Below, piece by piece: positions 32,928 to 42,869 of a stretch of DNA of 64,000 bases (within the stretch, counting starts at the first letter, position 1; every line of letters starts with the position of its first letter). Source of the stretch: Sporopachydermia quercuum (lineage: Eukaryota > Ascomycota > Sporopachydermiomycetes > Sporopachydermiales > Sporopachydermiaceae). The stretch is from positions 744,001-808,000 of the forward strand of contig BCGN01000005.1 of NCBI GenBank assembly GCA_001599295.1, given 5' to 3'. The position numbers were made by a program, and so were the translations under genes. The notes below the pieces were generated by a model. That model worked only from the letters and a program-made list of their open reading frames with translations, was not told the DNA's origin and made no database searches.

Positions 32928-33602
32928 TATGTCTATTTCTCCAAAGTATGAGTATGCTGTTTTATTAGTCGATAACCTGAGGCTAATCAAAATATACAAC
33001 TAGAATATGCTGAATGCGTACGATTTCCTTTTGAGAACGACAGACAATCATACAATCATATTCTGCTACTTTGTTGTGGTTCCTCCAAAAAGTAAAACTA
33101 CTCCTACTATTTTTCTCTACCTTTATATATCATTACGAATGTTTGTAAGCTTTCGTTAGCTCCTTTATCAGGCTTCGTCACAAGCAATTACCTATATCCA
33201 AATCCTCATTTGTTCATCAAAATCAGCTTCTTATCAAGCTGTCCCGGCGAAGCGCACTAAAAACCACTGTTTAATCACGTGCGTAGATAAGGCAAATAAT
33301 GTCCACATTTATCACGTGCTTTAAATGTGATCGTGTCCGGTTCTTACGAGAAACATGCGGTCCATCTAAGCTTCCTACAGTTGTAGAAATACCTAAGGAG
33401 CAGTTGATAACAAGGAAGAGAATAATCTAGAACAGAAGCTGTTAACAACAAGAGATTCGTATTTAATGATAATTATTTTATTTGAATGAACGGTCTTTTG
33501 GAACTCAATAACCGAAATTGATTTATTGGATCAGACCTCAATAGTTAAACCATATCATTCTTACGATATCAACAAACAGTTGTTGCTGAGCTTCATACAA
33601 TT
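32928..33602. promoter_or_regulatory. Divergent promoter region DAL3 / GLC8 with GATA and CACGTG motifs
   Basis: This 675 bp interval contains GATAAG at 33286-33291 and its complement CTTATC at 33230-33235, the core of GATA-factor (Gln3/Gat1) sites. Two ATCACGTGC boxes lie at 33274-33282 and 33311-33319, centred 37 bp apart, and would suit a Cbf1-like bHLH factor. GATA sites point to DAL3; the E-boxes cannot be assigned to either gene from sequence alone. Confidence 0.5.
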
Positions 33603-34250
33603 ATGTCACCTCCAACATCACCTAAACCAAGGGGTATTTTACGAAATGCACCACCAGCTGAAGTCTATGAAGAAAGAGTATTAGAAAACTATGATAGAAA
33701 AAAGGTGTATGAAAATACTTTAAGGAACGCTCAACTACGTTCGCCTAACCATGAGAAGCTTGTTCATCCCCACTCGCATGGAACTGGTGAAGTAGTTCCA
33801 TCAAATATCACTCTTTCCAACAATGAACCAAACGGAAATTCAGCATCAAACGATGAAAATGAGGAGCATATGAAATGGGATGAGGCAAATATATATCTTA
33901 CAGAANAAGAAAGAACCGCCACTATGAAGATTGATGAGCCCAAAACGCCTTATACAGGCGGAGTAGATCCAAATAATGATTATTATCGAGATGACAACGA
34001 GTTAGATGATCTTGATGATCCTGGTTTTTCACTTGGAGAAAGTGAATTCAAATCACCTGTTCCTAAAGATGAAATTGAAGTCTTAGTCCCTGAGAAAGAA
34101 GAAGAGGAAGATCAAGAAGAGGAAGGAGAAGAAGAGAAAACTGAGCTAACCCCTGAAGAGAAACACCGAAGGTTTGAAGAATTGCGACGTCAACATTATC
34201 ATATGAAAGGTGCGGTGTTACATCAGCAGTTCCCTAACGAAGAAGATTGA
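33603..34250 (+). CDS. GLC8: Protein phosphatase 1 regulator Glc8 (inhibitor-2 family)
   Basis: Glc8 binds and regulates PP1 (Glc7). It is 215 aa (S. cerevisiae 229). The three inhibitor-2 landmarks occur in order: RGILRN (residues 10-15, the PP1-binding KGILKN motif), KWDEANIYLTE (K91-W92) and MKIDEPKTPY (108-117). T115 matches the threonine that GSK3-like kinases phosphorylate in this family. The C-terminal region is acidic (EKEEEEDQEEEGEEE) and ends in a charged helix containing HRRFEELRRQHYHMKGAV, comparable to the inhibitor-2 helix that covers the PP1 active site. One N (33906) falls right after the KWDE motif. Confidence 0.92.
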   Translation: MSPPTSPKPRGILRNAPPAEVYEERVLENYDRKKVYENTLRNAQLRSPNHEKLVHPHSHGTGEVVPSNITLSNNEPNGNSASNDENEEHMKWDEANIYLTEXERTATMKIDEPKTPYTGGVDPNNDYYRDDNELDDLDDPGFSLGESEFKSPVPKDEIEVLVPEKEEEEDQEEEGEEEKTELTPEEKHRRFEELRRQHYHMKGAVLHQQFPNEED

Positions 34251-34810
34251 AAGATTTGCTGTGTATTTTATTTATAAATTGCATCTGTATGGACAACTAG
34301 GTGCGTTCTTACTGAACGCTCTGTGAATTGTTGCTTTATTGTTTCTTCTATTTAAGCAATGAGGAATTGGATAAAAGTATTAATCAATATTTTTGTTGGT
34401 AGCACTTTGTACGATAGATGATAACGCATTAATGTTCCCAAATCCATTCTCCAATTGTTAGAACAGATGTATAAATAACTATAATATAAGCGAAAGATTT
34501 AACTTAGACGAATTTGTCTTACAAAGGTAAATAAAGCAAAAGTAATTATATATATGCTTGTATATTCATAATTATAATCATGATAATGGCGATGATAATA
34601 AAATAAGAAACTTTATAAGTTGACTTTACAAGCTATTGTAAATGTAAAAACAAATTCAACTCCCAGCCCAATCAAAAAAACCTCCAAACGAAAATCTAAC
34701 GAAAATGAAAGAAAAAAAATTTTAGATAAATAAAAATAAAATTATTTGAATAAACAAATGAAGCGACATCACATTAAGCATTCTGCTTTAGAAAACATGT
34801 TCTTTCAGAT
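34251..34810. other. Convergent intergenic region, GLC8 / MPM1-like
   Basis: These 560 bp are strongly A/T-biased near 34480-34760 with poly-A/poly-T patches. No gene is seen. Confidence 0.55.
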
Positions 34811-35512
34811 CTATTTTCCCATTCTCTTCTTCTCCAATTTTTCAGCTCTTTCATATTCTCCTTTTTGAATCAATTCATCAACCAAATGCTTCATAGCCTG
34901 TTTCCATCCTAGTAACTCTTCGTAGCTGGTGAAATACCGCCTTCCCAAATCATCCTCATCATCTACTTTTACCTTTCTAGCGTTTTTACTCAAACATCTC
35001 CATACTCCAGCCCGATCCCATAAACCAGTTCCTTTCAGCGAATCGCACGTCTCTTGTTCCGCTGCTGTGGGTACCGGGAACGCTGTCAAAGGTTTGGCAT
35101 GTGACTCAGTTGTGATTTTATTGTTGCCTTGAGAAGTATTGAGTTCTTTATGGGTGGCTGCGTTGTCGTCTGAAAAAAACAATTGAACAAAGCTGTGAAC
35201 ACTTAGATAAGGGACCCAACGTGTAATCAAAGCAAAGTCATTTGCGTTATGATAATCGGAATCAAAAGTGGATGCCTTTTTAGGGAATGAGTTGTAGAAC
35301 ATCTCTCGTCGTTCCGGAACTTGGCCATTCGTTCTAAACACATCTTGGAATAGCTCATCATCTTTATCAAAAATTCTAAAAGGATTCCGTATCCATTGAG
35401 ATTTAGATCCAGTGGTTGTGGTGGTTGCTGGTGGTGTTGATGAAGTCTTAAATCCATCAAGCGCAAGGCGATGTTCCCTGAACTCTTCCTCAGTAACAAA
35501 TTCACTGAACAT
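34811..35512 (-). CDS. Uncharacterised protein, possibly Mpm1-like mitochondrial protein
   Basis: The frame is 233 aa from the ATG at 35512 (open upstream only to a TTG). The N-terminus is polar and lacks a clear signal peptide. Notable stretches are NPFRIFDKDDELFQDVF, a central aromatic block (ITRWVPYLSVHSFVQLFF), KGTGLWDRAGVWRCLSKN with one of only two Cys, and a C-terminal helix (YFTSYEELLGWKQAMKHLVDE) ending in Lys-rich sequence. The short W-x-x-x-G-x-WRCL pattern plus the EELLxWK helix recall Mpm1, a yeast mitochondrial membrane-associated protein, but I cannot confirm this. No catalytic motif is visible. It converges on GLC8. Confidence 0.55.
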   Translation of the reverse strand: MFSEFVTEEEFREHRLALDGFKTSSTPPATTTTTGSKSQWIRNPFRIFDKDDELFQDVFRTNGQVPERREMFYNSFPKKASTFDSDYHNANDFALITRWVPYLSVHSFVQLFFSDDNAATHKELNTSQGNNKITTESHAKPLTAFPVPTAAEQETCDSLKGTGLWDRAGVWRCLSKNARKVKVDDEDDLGRRYFTSYEELLGWKQAMKHLVDELIQKGEYERAEKLEKKRMGK

Positions 35513-36712
35513 TGCTGACTTTAATGAAGACTTAAATGATGAAGTATATATCAAATCACGTAATAATGCAAAACCGCTAGTTGTAATCTTGTCTATATCT
35601 ATAATAGTGTCTATGGTATGTTTTTATGTTGTTAAACGATAAGCAGTCAAAACAATAGTAATAACATTCTGATCAAATATCTGTTACCCCTTAATCTCAA
35701 TAGCTAGTAATGTTGAATATATATTATATATCCATCAAGAAAATGAGGAATTTGGACAAGTAGAGATAAGAGTTTGAATGAAGAAGTAAACAGAAGCTGC
35801 CCCTTATCCTTTCCCCACGATTTGATTCTCAATAATCTGATTGTCAATTAGTTCCCTCTAATAATATTTCTGGGCAACTGACCTCTTCGGGTATCGGGAT
35901 CTAATGAGCAAGTGAATTTCTTCAAAAAATTCCTATACAGAATTTCAAAAACAAACTTAGACGTTGGCCCTTTCAATTCCTGAAACCAATATTTGGTTAC
36001 AACGTTAGTGCTGATAATAAAATATAACGATAAGTGCAATAAATATACAATCAGAGATTGGTTTCTCGTTTGTTATCGAAAGCTGTTTTTCACTACACCC
36101 CGAGTCGTTTGTGAGTGGTTTTTCACTTTTCACGATAATTCCCGAAATCACGGATTCAACTATTTTACATGTAATCAAAATCATATGCAAGTCATCGTGA
36201 CTTACATGAGAAACAAAGCATTTTACATTTAGAGTTTGAATGAATGCGTGGTTTAAGCACCGATATCGGTTAATAATGCATTAGACCCCACTTAGAGCCT
36301 TCCTAAGTGGGACAGAACTTCCCCGCCTTGATTCATACACAGTCTTCTGACATTGTGTTTATAGTTGATAAGCTAAAAGATTAGGTAATACTAAAACACT
36401 CTAAAGATTTATTTTGAATCATGTAATCATTTAACAACTATAAACGGGTAGAGTGGTTCTGGAGGTTTATTAATGGTGGATTACATTAACAATTTTAAGA
36501 ACATGAGAAGAGTTCAAATGGAGAATGCTAATGCTTAGTGGGATACACTATGAAGGTAGCAGTTACAGTGGTTTATGATTTAGGTAAGCAATATATCTTT
36601 TGGCAAGAAAAATAGATTGTGCGACTTACCTCACTACGACAGATTGAAAGGAAGTACTATTATTATTTCAAAAGAATTAACATTTTGTTATTTAAAACTG
36701 ATAGCTCTGACC
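35513..36712. other. Long intergenic region upstream of MPM1-like gene
   Basis: The 1.2 kb lie between the start of the MPM1-like gene and the stop of VPS55. The only structure noted is the palindrome and hairpin at 36259-36311. Frames of 60-80 codons here (35848-36232) are overlapping and low in quality. An ATG followed by GTATGT at 35613 resembles the ATG-intron starts of SEC13 and PRE5, but I find no downstream exon. Confidence 0.45.
36259..36311. repeat. 12-bp palindrome next to 9-bp stem hairpin
   Basis: ACCGATATCGGT at 36259-36270 is a perfect 12-bp palindrome. Sixteen bases on, CCCACTTAG (36287-36295) and CTAAGTGGG (36303-36311) form a perfect 9-bp stem with a 7-nt loop. Neither falls within a gene. 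Role unknown: an operator-like site, a transcription end structure for a non-coding RNA, or chance. Confidence 0.6.
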
Positions 36713-37295
36713 CTAAAATCCATAGTTTTCAGCAGAATCATCAAAGAAAGATGTAAATGCAACAACAGTAAAGTACACTAATAAACCACCTAGTATTGAT
36801 AACACAGTGGCTGGAACTGTGAGAACATGAGTATGACATAAGATAACAGGCAAACCCAATGAGCTAATTACTAAAAATGCAGAGAAAAACTTTCCAAAGT
36901 CCATAATATAACTAAAAATGAATTTCGTTAACATCTATTCATCTTCCTCTATAATAATCCATTTTTCTCAGGTAATTCATCAAAACTTACGTTGTAGTCT
37001 CACTGATAAAATCATCTCCTTCAGATGTCCAAGACCCACAAAAAACAATTGGCAAATGGGCCACTCCAAAAGAAACCACTATAAAGTAGATTAGTTAGTC
37101 TCTTGTTATCCAAATCTTATTATTTTGTTGTCTATCAAGCATAGTTTTCATACGTATCAGAATAGGTAGCCAGTTTCCATAGATGGCTCCTGCCAGGACT
37201 GTGAGTAGGAATCCGATAGCCAATACTACCGCCAGTCCAATGATTTTGATCAATGGACTGGAAAAGACCTCTTTCAATTTGGCTAGTGATGACAT
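36713..37295 (-). CDS. VPS55: Endosomal membrane protein Vps55 (three exons)
   Basis: Vps55 is a four-span membrane protein that acts with Vps68 in late endosome to vacuole traffic (LEPROT family). The minus-strand exons are 37295-37154, 37078-36991 and 36911-36713, joined to 142 aa (S. cerevisiae 140). Intron 1 starts GTATGA and has GACTAAC; intron 2 starts GTAAGT. Joined protein: SSPLIKIIGLAVVLAIGFLL (yeast SPLTKIISLSGFLALGFLL), then ILVSFGVAHLPIVFCG, and finally FGKFFSAFLVISSLGLPVIL (yeast AHFLTGMLVTSGIALPVVF) with a C-terminal FFDDSAENYGF. CTG codons fall at membrane Leu positions. It diverges from PRE5. Confidence 0.93.
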
Positions 37296-37951
37296 TATAC
37301 AATAAATTGTTCAACGTGCCAAACACTCAGCGAGATTTCAGCAGGATTTGATGACAACCCTCGATACAATCGCTTTCCTCTTTTTATCCTCACCGTCCGT
37401 CTGCAATACAACCGGCCCCTTATTTCTAACTGGACTGCTAATAGTCGCAATATACTACTTCAATTCAACTGTCAACCAACCTAGTAATACATTTAAGTTA
37501 AGTTATAATCTAAAACTAAATAAATTATGTATCACGCTTCAAAACTAATCCTTCTGATCTTTCCTCACTAAATATTATAGATAAATATTCTACTCGAAGT
37601 ACAAGTATTGATAAGCTTCCTTCGTTTACTTAAAACATCATCGTATCGTACCTACCAAATTTTTGTTAACAAAACTCGGGGGCCATTCTGGCTATCAGTA
37701 TTCAACTCCAAGAACCCAGTACACATTAAAAAGTGTTCGACAAAAGAATGAGATATAAGGGCGAGGGTGATTTCTGAGTGGCGCCAGGAAATGAATGATT
37801 AATATACAACTGAATGAATTGTGGTATAATAAAACAAGTTTGAATGACAGTTGATCAATTGGAGCTTGAGAATCAGTTATATAGAGTTTAATTGAGTGGA
37901 GTTGATAATTGATGGATTGTTGATGAATGATATATTGGATTTATTGTAATA
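37296..37951. promoter_or_regulatory. Divergent promoter region VPS55 / PRE5
   Basis: This 656 bp interval lies between divergent starts. I looked for a PACE-type proteasome element (GGTGGCAAA) and did not find an exact copy; GAGTGGCGCC near 37777 is the closest. No further gene. Confidence 0.45.
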
Positions 37952-39032
37952 ATGGTATGTTTTTGAAGTTTGTACTAGCAGAGATAATTGACATTGGATC
38001 AACACCAAACGGACCGGAGGGAAAGGTGACATAAGAATGAAAAAAATAAAAAGAAGATCGATGTATTCTAACATAACTTAGTTTCGAAATAACTACGATA
38101 ATGATACGGTTACATACTCACCTACAGGAAGATTGTTCCAGGTAGAGTATGCCCTAGAAGCAACAAAACAAGGAAGTGCAGCAGTAGGATTAGTATCGGA
38201 AGATTATGCTGTTTTAGTAGCTTTGAAAAGAAACGCAGAAGAACTGGGATCATATCAAAAGAAAATCATCAAGATTGATGAACATATGGGAGTTGCGCTT
38301 GCCGGTTTAGCTCCTGATGCTAGAGTTTTATCTAACTTTCTTCGTCAGCAAGCNATACAGTCAAAATACGTTTTCAATAGGCCATTGCCCATTCAAAGAG
38401 CTGTTGACTCAATTGCGGATAAGGCACAGTTAAACACTCAAAGATATGGTGGTAGACCTTATGGAGTAGGTTTACTAGTTGTTGGTTATGACGAAACAGG
38501 TCCTCATCTCCATGAATTTTTACCAAGTGGTACGGTTTTAGAATACTTTGGAGCAGCTATTGGAGCTCGATCTCAAGCCGCCAGAACTTACTTAGAAAGA
38601 AACTTTGAAGAATTCAGATGTTGTAAACAATTAGAAGACTTGATTATTCATGGATTAGAGGCTTTAAGGGATACATTGGCACAGGAAAAAGAATTGACAC
38701 TAAAAAATACGAGTATTGCTTTTGTTGGCAAAGATGTAGACTTTCAAGTGATTGATGATGGTGATGTTCAAAAGTGGTTAGATAGGTTAGGATCAACAAG
38801 CAATAATAGAAATAGAGGAAATGATGACAATGATGATGGAAACGACGANGATGATGAGAACGATGACAATAACGATGAAGGAAAAGGTGACAAAGATCAA
38901 AGTGATAAGACAACTATTCCAGCAGATGAAACAAAAACAGAAGATACTCAACAGCCTACCACGGAAGCTACAACAACTACAGCTTCTTCTACTAGTGGAA
39001 GTGAACCTACTGATATGGACATAGATTCATGA
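37952..39032 (+). CDS. PRE5: 20S proteasome alpha-6 subunit Pre5 with acidic C-terminal extension (two exons)
   Basis: Pre5 is an alpha-ring subunit of the 20S core. Exon 1 is only the ATG (37952-37954). Intron 37955-38081 starts GTATGT and has TTCTAAC before TTAG. Exon 2 (38082-39032) starts [24 protein letters not shown], the alpha-subunit N-terminal signature. The core ([70 protein letters not shown]) matches yeast Pre5. The protein is 317 aa against 234 in S. cerevisiae: after about residue 238 comes a tail of some 79 residues, first Asp/Asn-rich, then Thr/Ser-rich, ending DMDIDS. The frame is continuous into the tail. Two N (38354, 38850) leave unknown residues. Confidence 0.95.
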
Positions 39033-39207
39033 TTCCTGACTCCATACCTCTTTCAATCAATTTCATACATAATAAATGAATACACATAAAAAAATAGCTT
39101 TGCAAAACGTGTATTAGTATAGATATATTGTTCGTACGAAAACGCAATACTACTATTTAGCCAGCTAACTGAATTTATTAAAAACCAAATAAAATCTTTT
39201 TTTTCTA

Positions 39208-39654
39208 TTATTGCTTCTCCTTCAAACCATTGATAGTTGCAACCAAAGTTCTAGTGTGCCTATAATGTCGGAATTCGCAAAACCAGATACCTTGCCAGGT
39301 TCCAGTAGCTAAACGGCCATTTCTAATAGGAATAGTCAATTCAGCTCCAATTAAACTGCTGCGAACATGCGCTGGCATATCATCAGATCCTTCAGCATCA
39401 TGTCGGTATAACGTATCGTCTTCAGGTGCAATCCTTGCTAAACTATCGGTCATATCCTCTCTAACATCAGGATCCCAATTTTCATTCAGTGTCAGACCAG
39501 CTGATGTATGTTGAAGCAATAAATGTAATAATCCCACCTTATATTCTTTGATTTCTGGTAAATGTGACAGAACTTCATCAGTCACCAAATATGAACCTTT
39601 CGATCTTGGCGTTAATGAGAATGTTTTCTGTTCCCACTCCGACATATTGGTCAT
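39208..39654 (-). CDS. UPF0047 / YjbQ family protein
   Basis: Members of this widely conserved small-protein family have been linked to weak thiamine-phosphate-synthase-like activity; the cellular role is unclear. The ORF opens at a TTG; the first ATG is at 39654 (148 aa) and a second at 39645 gives a more usual start, MSEWEQKTFSL. Core motifs: LLQHTSAGLTLNENWDPDVREDM, YRHDAEGSDDMPAHVRSSLIG and GTWQGIWFCEFRHYRHTRT, holding the conserved His and Glu residues thought to form the metal/phosphate site. Full length and intact. It converges on PRE5 with 175 bp between stops. Confidence 0.88.
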   Translation of the reverse strand: MTNMSEWEQKTFSLTPRSKGSYLVTDEVLSHLPEIKEYKVGLLHLLLQHTSAGLTLNENWDPDVREDMTDSLARIAPEDDTLYRHDAEGSDDMPAHVRSSLIGAELTIPIRNGRLATGTWQGIWFCEFRHYRHTRTLVATINGLKEKQ

Positions 39655-40737
39655 CCTCTCTTTACCTTCTTGAGAAACTTCCAAGTTGTTAGATAGATTG
39701 GTTCTTAGCTTGATGCATTCAAGACTCCTTCAAAATCTTTTAACAAGCCCAAAATAATAGTAAAATAATACCCTAGTAGCTTCTATGTTCCAAGGGTTTT
39801 ATTTCCTGTTTCCTCCGTTATTANCAATCTCTCAAATCAAATCAGTACAGTCAATTCAACTGTTGACAGTATATAGTGACTTCTCTGTTTCTCTTATAAT
39901 GAATGCACTATGAAAATGCAACGAACAAAGTAGATCATACAGCTGTGTCTTGTTCCGGAAGATAGAATAAATATATTAGTGTGCATCGACCCCCAGTAAT
40001 ATTTTTGATGGGAAACTGAAATATATATATATATATACATATATTTCTGCTAATATGAATAATAAAAAGAAAAGAATGGAAAAATAAGTAAAACAAAATA
40101 AAAAATAAAAAAAGGAAACGTAGTTTGTTCTACGTCTCTATAAGTTCAGTCAAACANTTAGTTACTATTGTCATCTCATTTTTTTTCATAGTTAGGGAAG
40201 CATTTTTATATTAGATTACCACAAGCGATGAGATGCGAACAGCGTAGTACTTGTGATAAGTAATGTATTAGCTAGATAAGGGAAAACAACAATAGGGTAT
40301 CTCTGAAACGAATTATAATGACAAATTAGGATAGGGTATATTTATAATGTTTATTTATGCGGAATATGAATAGCTAAGAAGCTGGATTAGTGGTGCGACG
40401 ATACTGGTAGAAAGGTAGAGTTTGTTGTACAATTGATCTTAATGAAACGTGGGAATGAATATGATAAAAGAAATCAATGATAAAAATTAACGGAAGAAAC
40501 AAATTATATAGGAGTTTATAGGTTATTGCATTTATTTAGAGCGTAATCAGCTGGTCTAGAGTAGTTTGTTTAATATGCAAATTGATACATATCTCATTCT
40601 TTCCTATACACACATGGGAATGGAGTAAAATATACGTTTGTTATAGTAATGTTTAGTCTCGTTATTGTTAAGACAATTTGAGATAAGCATGATCAAGATA
40701 TATGCCCAAATTAATTCTCTTCAGTTAAGTCTGACCA
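39655..40737. other. Long intergenic region with AT microsatellite
   Basis: The 1.08 kb lie between the UPF0047 start and the ERV29 stop. They contain an (AT)n tract at 40021-40044 and A-rich DNA at 40060-40120. I see no ORF with homology and no tRNA. Confidence 0.5.
40021..40044. repeat. (AT)n microsatellite
   Basis: Eight to nine AT dinucleotides are followed by ACATATAT. The tract is intergenic and likely variable in length. Confidence 0.8.
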
Positions 40738-41676
40738 TTAATACACTTTCTTCTTTTCATCGAGACTAAGCTCGCCAGCTCCACTAGTGANGATAATCAA
40801 GAGACCACCAACGATACTTAATGTTTGGAAAAACTCATACTTTCGGAAATCTCTGTTAGGATTAGTACTATTAAAAGACCAATAATGATTAACAGACACG
40901 TTGAAGATGAGAAGCAACACAACTAGGACTAAAGCAGAGACCTTGGTCTTATAACCAACAACTATAGCCACACATCCTACAAGTGTAAACAAAGAAACAA
41001 AAAGTTTGAACCATCCCCAATGCCTATTGAACAAGAACCCCAAAAACATCAATATCAATAGAATTCTACCAACAAGCAAAAAGTATTTCTTGTTATCTTT
41101 ATATTCAAGCATTGGCAGACCTGGCATGGACAAACTTCTCTTGTCTCTGACTACTGAGTCACTTGCAACAAGAACCAATCCACCAATAACACTAAGATTT
41201 CTTAAAAAGAATTGAAAATCAAAAATCAATCCATAAACTAATCCCTGACTCACAACGACGAATAACAACGCCGCTGCCGCATATTCAATTTTGCGTCTTG
41301 CAATTATAAGAGTTGAACCGCCAATCATCAAGACGATGTTAATTGTAAGGTAGAACATCACTATAAATCTGGGAATATGTCGGAAAACCCATAGATAATA
41401 AACCTGATCCTTCCATTGAGATAAAATTCGAATTGAGTCTTCCAAAAATGTAGCAACAATCAGAAGTCTTCCAACAGCAGGGACGTATGCTTTGAAGTTA
41501 ATAGGTATAGGGCCATCACCTCCAGCAATTGTATCCAGATACTCTTCAAGTTGAGTAGTATAAGTCTCAAATTGCTCCTTCAGAGATCGTTCACTCGAGA
41601 TTGGACCAACATTTTGTCTGTTCTCTATAGGAACTGATTGAGGAATACTTCCAAACTGATTTTGGCGGAAAGACAT
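40738..41676 (-). CDS. ERV29: COPII cargo receptor Erv29 (SURF4 family)
   Basis: Erv29 packages soluble secretory cargo into COPII vesicles and cycles between ER and Golgi. The protein is 312 aa (S. cerevisiae 310); the ATG at 41676 is chosen because upstream the frame opens only to a GTG. SURF4 landmarks are PAVGRLLIVATFLEDSIRI near residue 45, RFIVMFYLTINIVLMIGG, FFLRNLSVIGGLVLVASDS, RILLILMFLGFLF and FFQTLSIVGGLLII. Several hydrophobic spans are visible. The C-terminus KKKVY is a dilysine (KKxx) ER-retrieval signal. One N (40792) lies near the end. Upstream and downstream genes are on the same strand with long gaps. Confidence 0.94.
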   Translation of the reverse strand: MSFRQNQFGSIPQSVPIENRQNVGPISSERSLKEQFETYTTQLEEYLDTIAGGDGPIPINFKAYVPAVGRLLIVATFLEDSIRILSQWKDQVYYLWVFRHIPRFIVMFYLTINIVLMIGGSTLIIARRKIEYAAAALLFVVVSQGLVYGLIFDFQFFLRNLSVIGGLVLVASDSVVRDKRSLSMPGLPMLEYKDNKKYFLLVGRILLILMFLGFLFNRHWGWFKLFVSLFTLVGCVAIVVGYKTKVSALVLVVLLLIFNVSVNHYWSFNSTNPNRDFRKYEFFQTLSIVGGLLIIXTSGAGELSLDEKKKVY

Positions 41677-42869
41677 CTTATTTTTAATTCTCGACACTTA
41701 GCCTATCCATCCAGTCCTGATCCACATATACAACCTAACCTCTTTGATCTGAACTCTTGAGGACTTTACTTCCGAAGTTTATGTTAGAGATACTCATTAA
41801 CAGTGAATTCACCTGAATAGCTCCGAATTCCCGTTATTTTTTCAGTCTAAACAGCGTTCAGAAGTTTTAAAACAACTAACACCAATAAAAATTTCAATCT
41901 TTAGTCTGCTTGACTTTTCTCCGATTAGGAAGTGCTTACGTTTCATGAAGATCCCTATTCAACTCCCTTTGCAAGGGGTAATTCTTGTGTTATATAATGT
42001 AAGTTTGAAAAGTGCATATAGTTGCATATTCATTTGTAAATATTGCAGGATCTGACAATGGAGCATTTCTGGTGAATTTTTATTGTTTCTTTCTGAGACA
42101 AAACTATGATTCCTATATATTTGAAGATAATTACAACATGAGGTTTATTAGAAATTTGATAATGAATTTCAATTTATAATCAAGACTGACTTCTCTTGGG
42201 CGTCTTTTGTGAACATGATTCTGACTTATCGTATATGCAGAATTAACGTATCTCTATGCGTATGATACTTTAGGTTTTTTTGAATTTCAGTTTATACATG
42301 GTGCCAAAAATATACTCATTAAGAATCTTTTTTTGGTTAGGTAATCGTGAATTTGCTGACCATTTGAAAGTGTGAAACTATAATATTTCATATCTGATAC
42401 GAATGAATCGGTCATAAAAAAGTTATAATTGAATATTGTTATTTACTGGAAATCACTTGGCTGAAAATGGTTCAAAACGGTATACGATTTCAGAGGTAGA
42501 TTGGAAGACATATAACAGTGAAATGAACTATCGTTCAAGATAGAGTTATGCGAAAGAAAGTTGTGTGTAAAGCTGGTTACATATGTTACGGAAAACAAAG
42601 AAATGAGTAATTCATTTTTCAGACAGCCGTTTAAACAATAGTCGTTTGTTATTTGAACCAAATGAATATGTTGTAAAAATAAAGAGGAGATGGTTAACAG
42701 TTCTGGCTTCCATGAGAATTTAAACAATATGGTTAGAAGAATGGGCCGTCCTTGTATCTACTCTATAAGTTCTTCAGTTAGTAATAATAATGGATAACAT
42801 AAATATCTATTCGGATCTAAAACAGACTCTATTCTTTTGTCATGCAATTCTATATATATGGCACCACTT
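41677..42869. other. Long intergenic region ERV29 / ZUO1
   Basis: The 1.19 kb lie between the ERV29 start and the ZUO1 stop. The minus-strand frame at 42443-42727 has no ATG start and looks like noise. No RNA gene or repeat is recognised; a short CCCTT-TGC-AAGGG inverted repeat lies near 41965. Confidence 0.5.

Noticed and set aside
35613-35621. ATG followed by GTATGT, as in PRE5
   Set aside because: No downstream exon in a matching frame, with branch site and AG, could be found in the following 1 kb.
42443-42727. 94-codon minus-strand frame downstream of ZUO1
   Set aside because: TTG start and no family resemblance; composition is like random AT-rich DNA.
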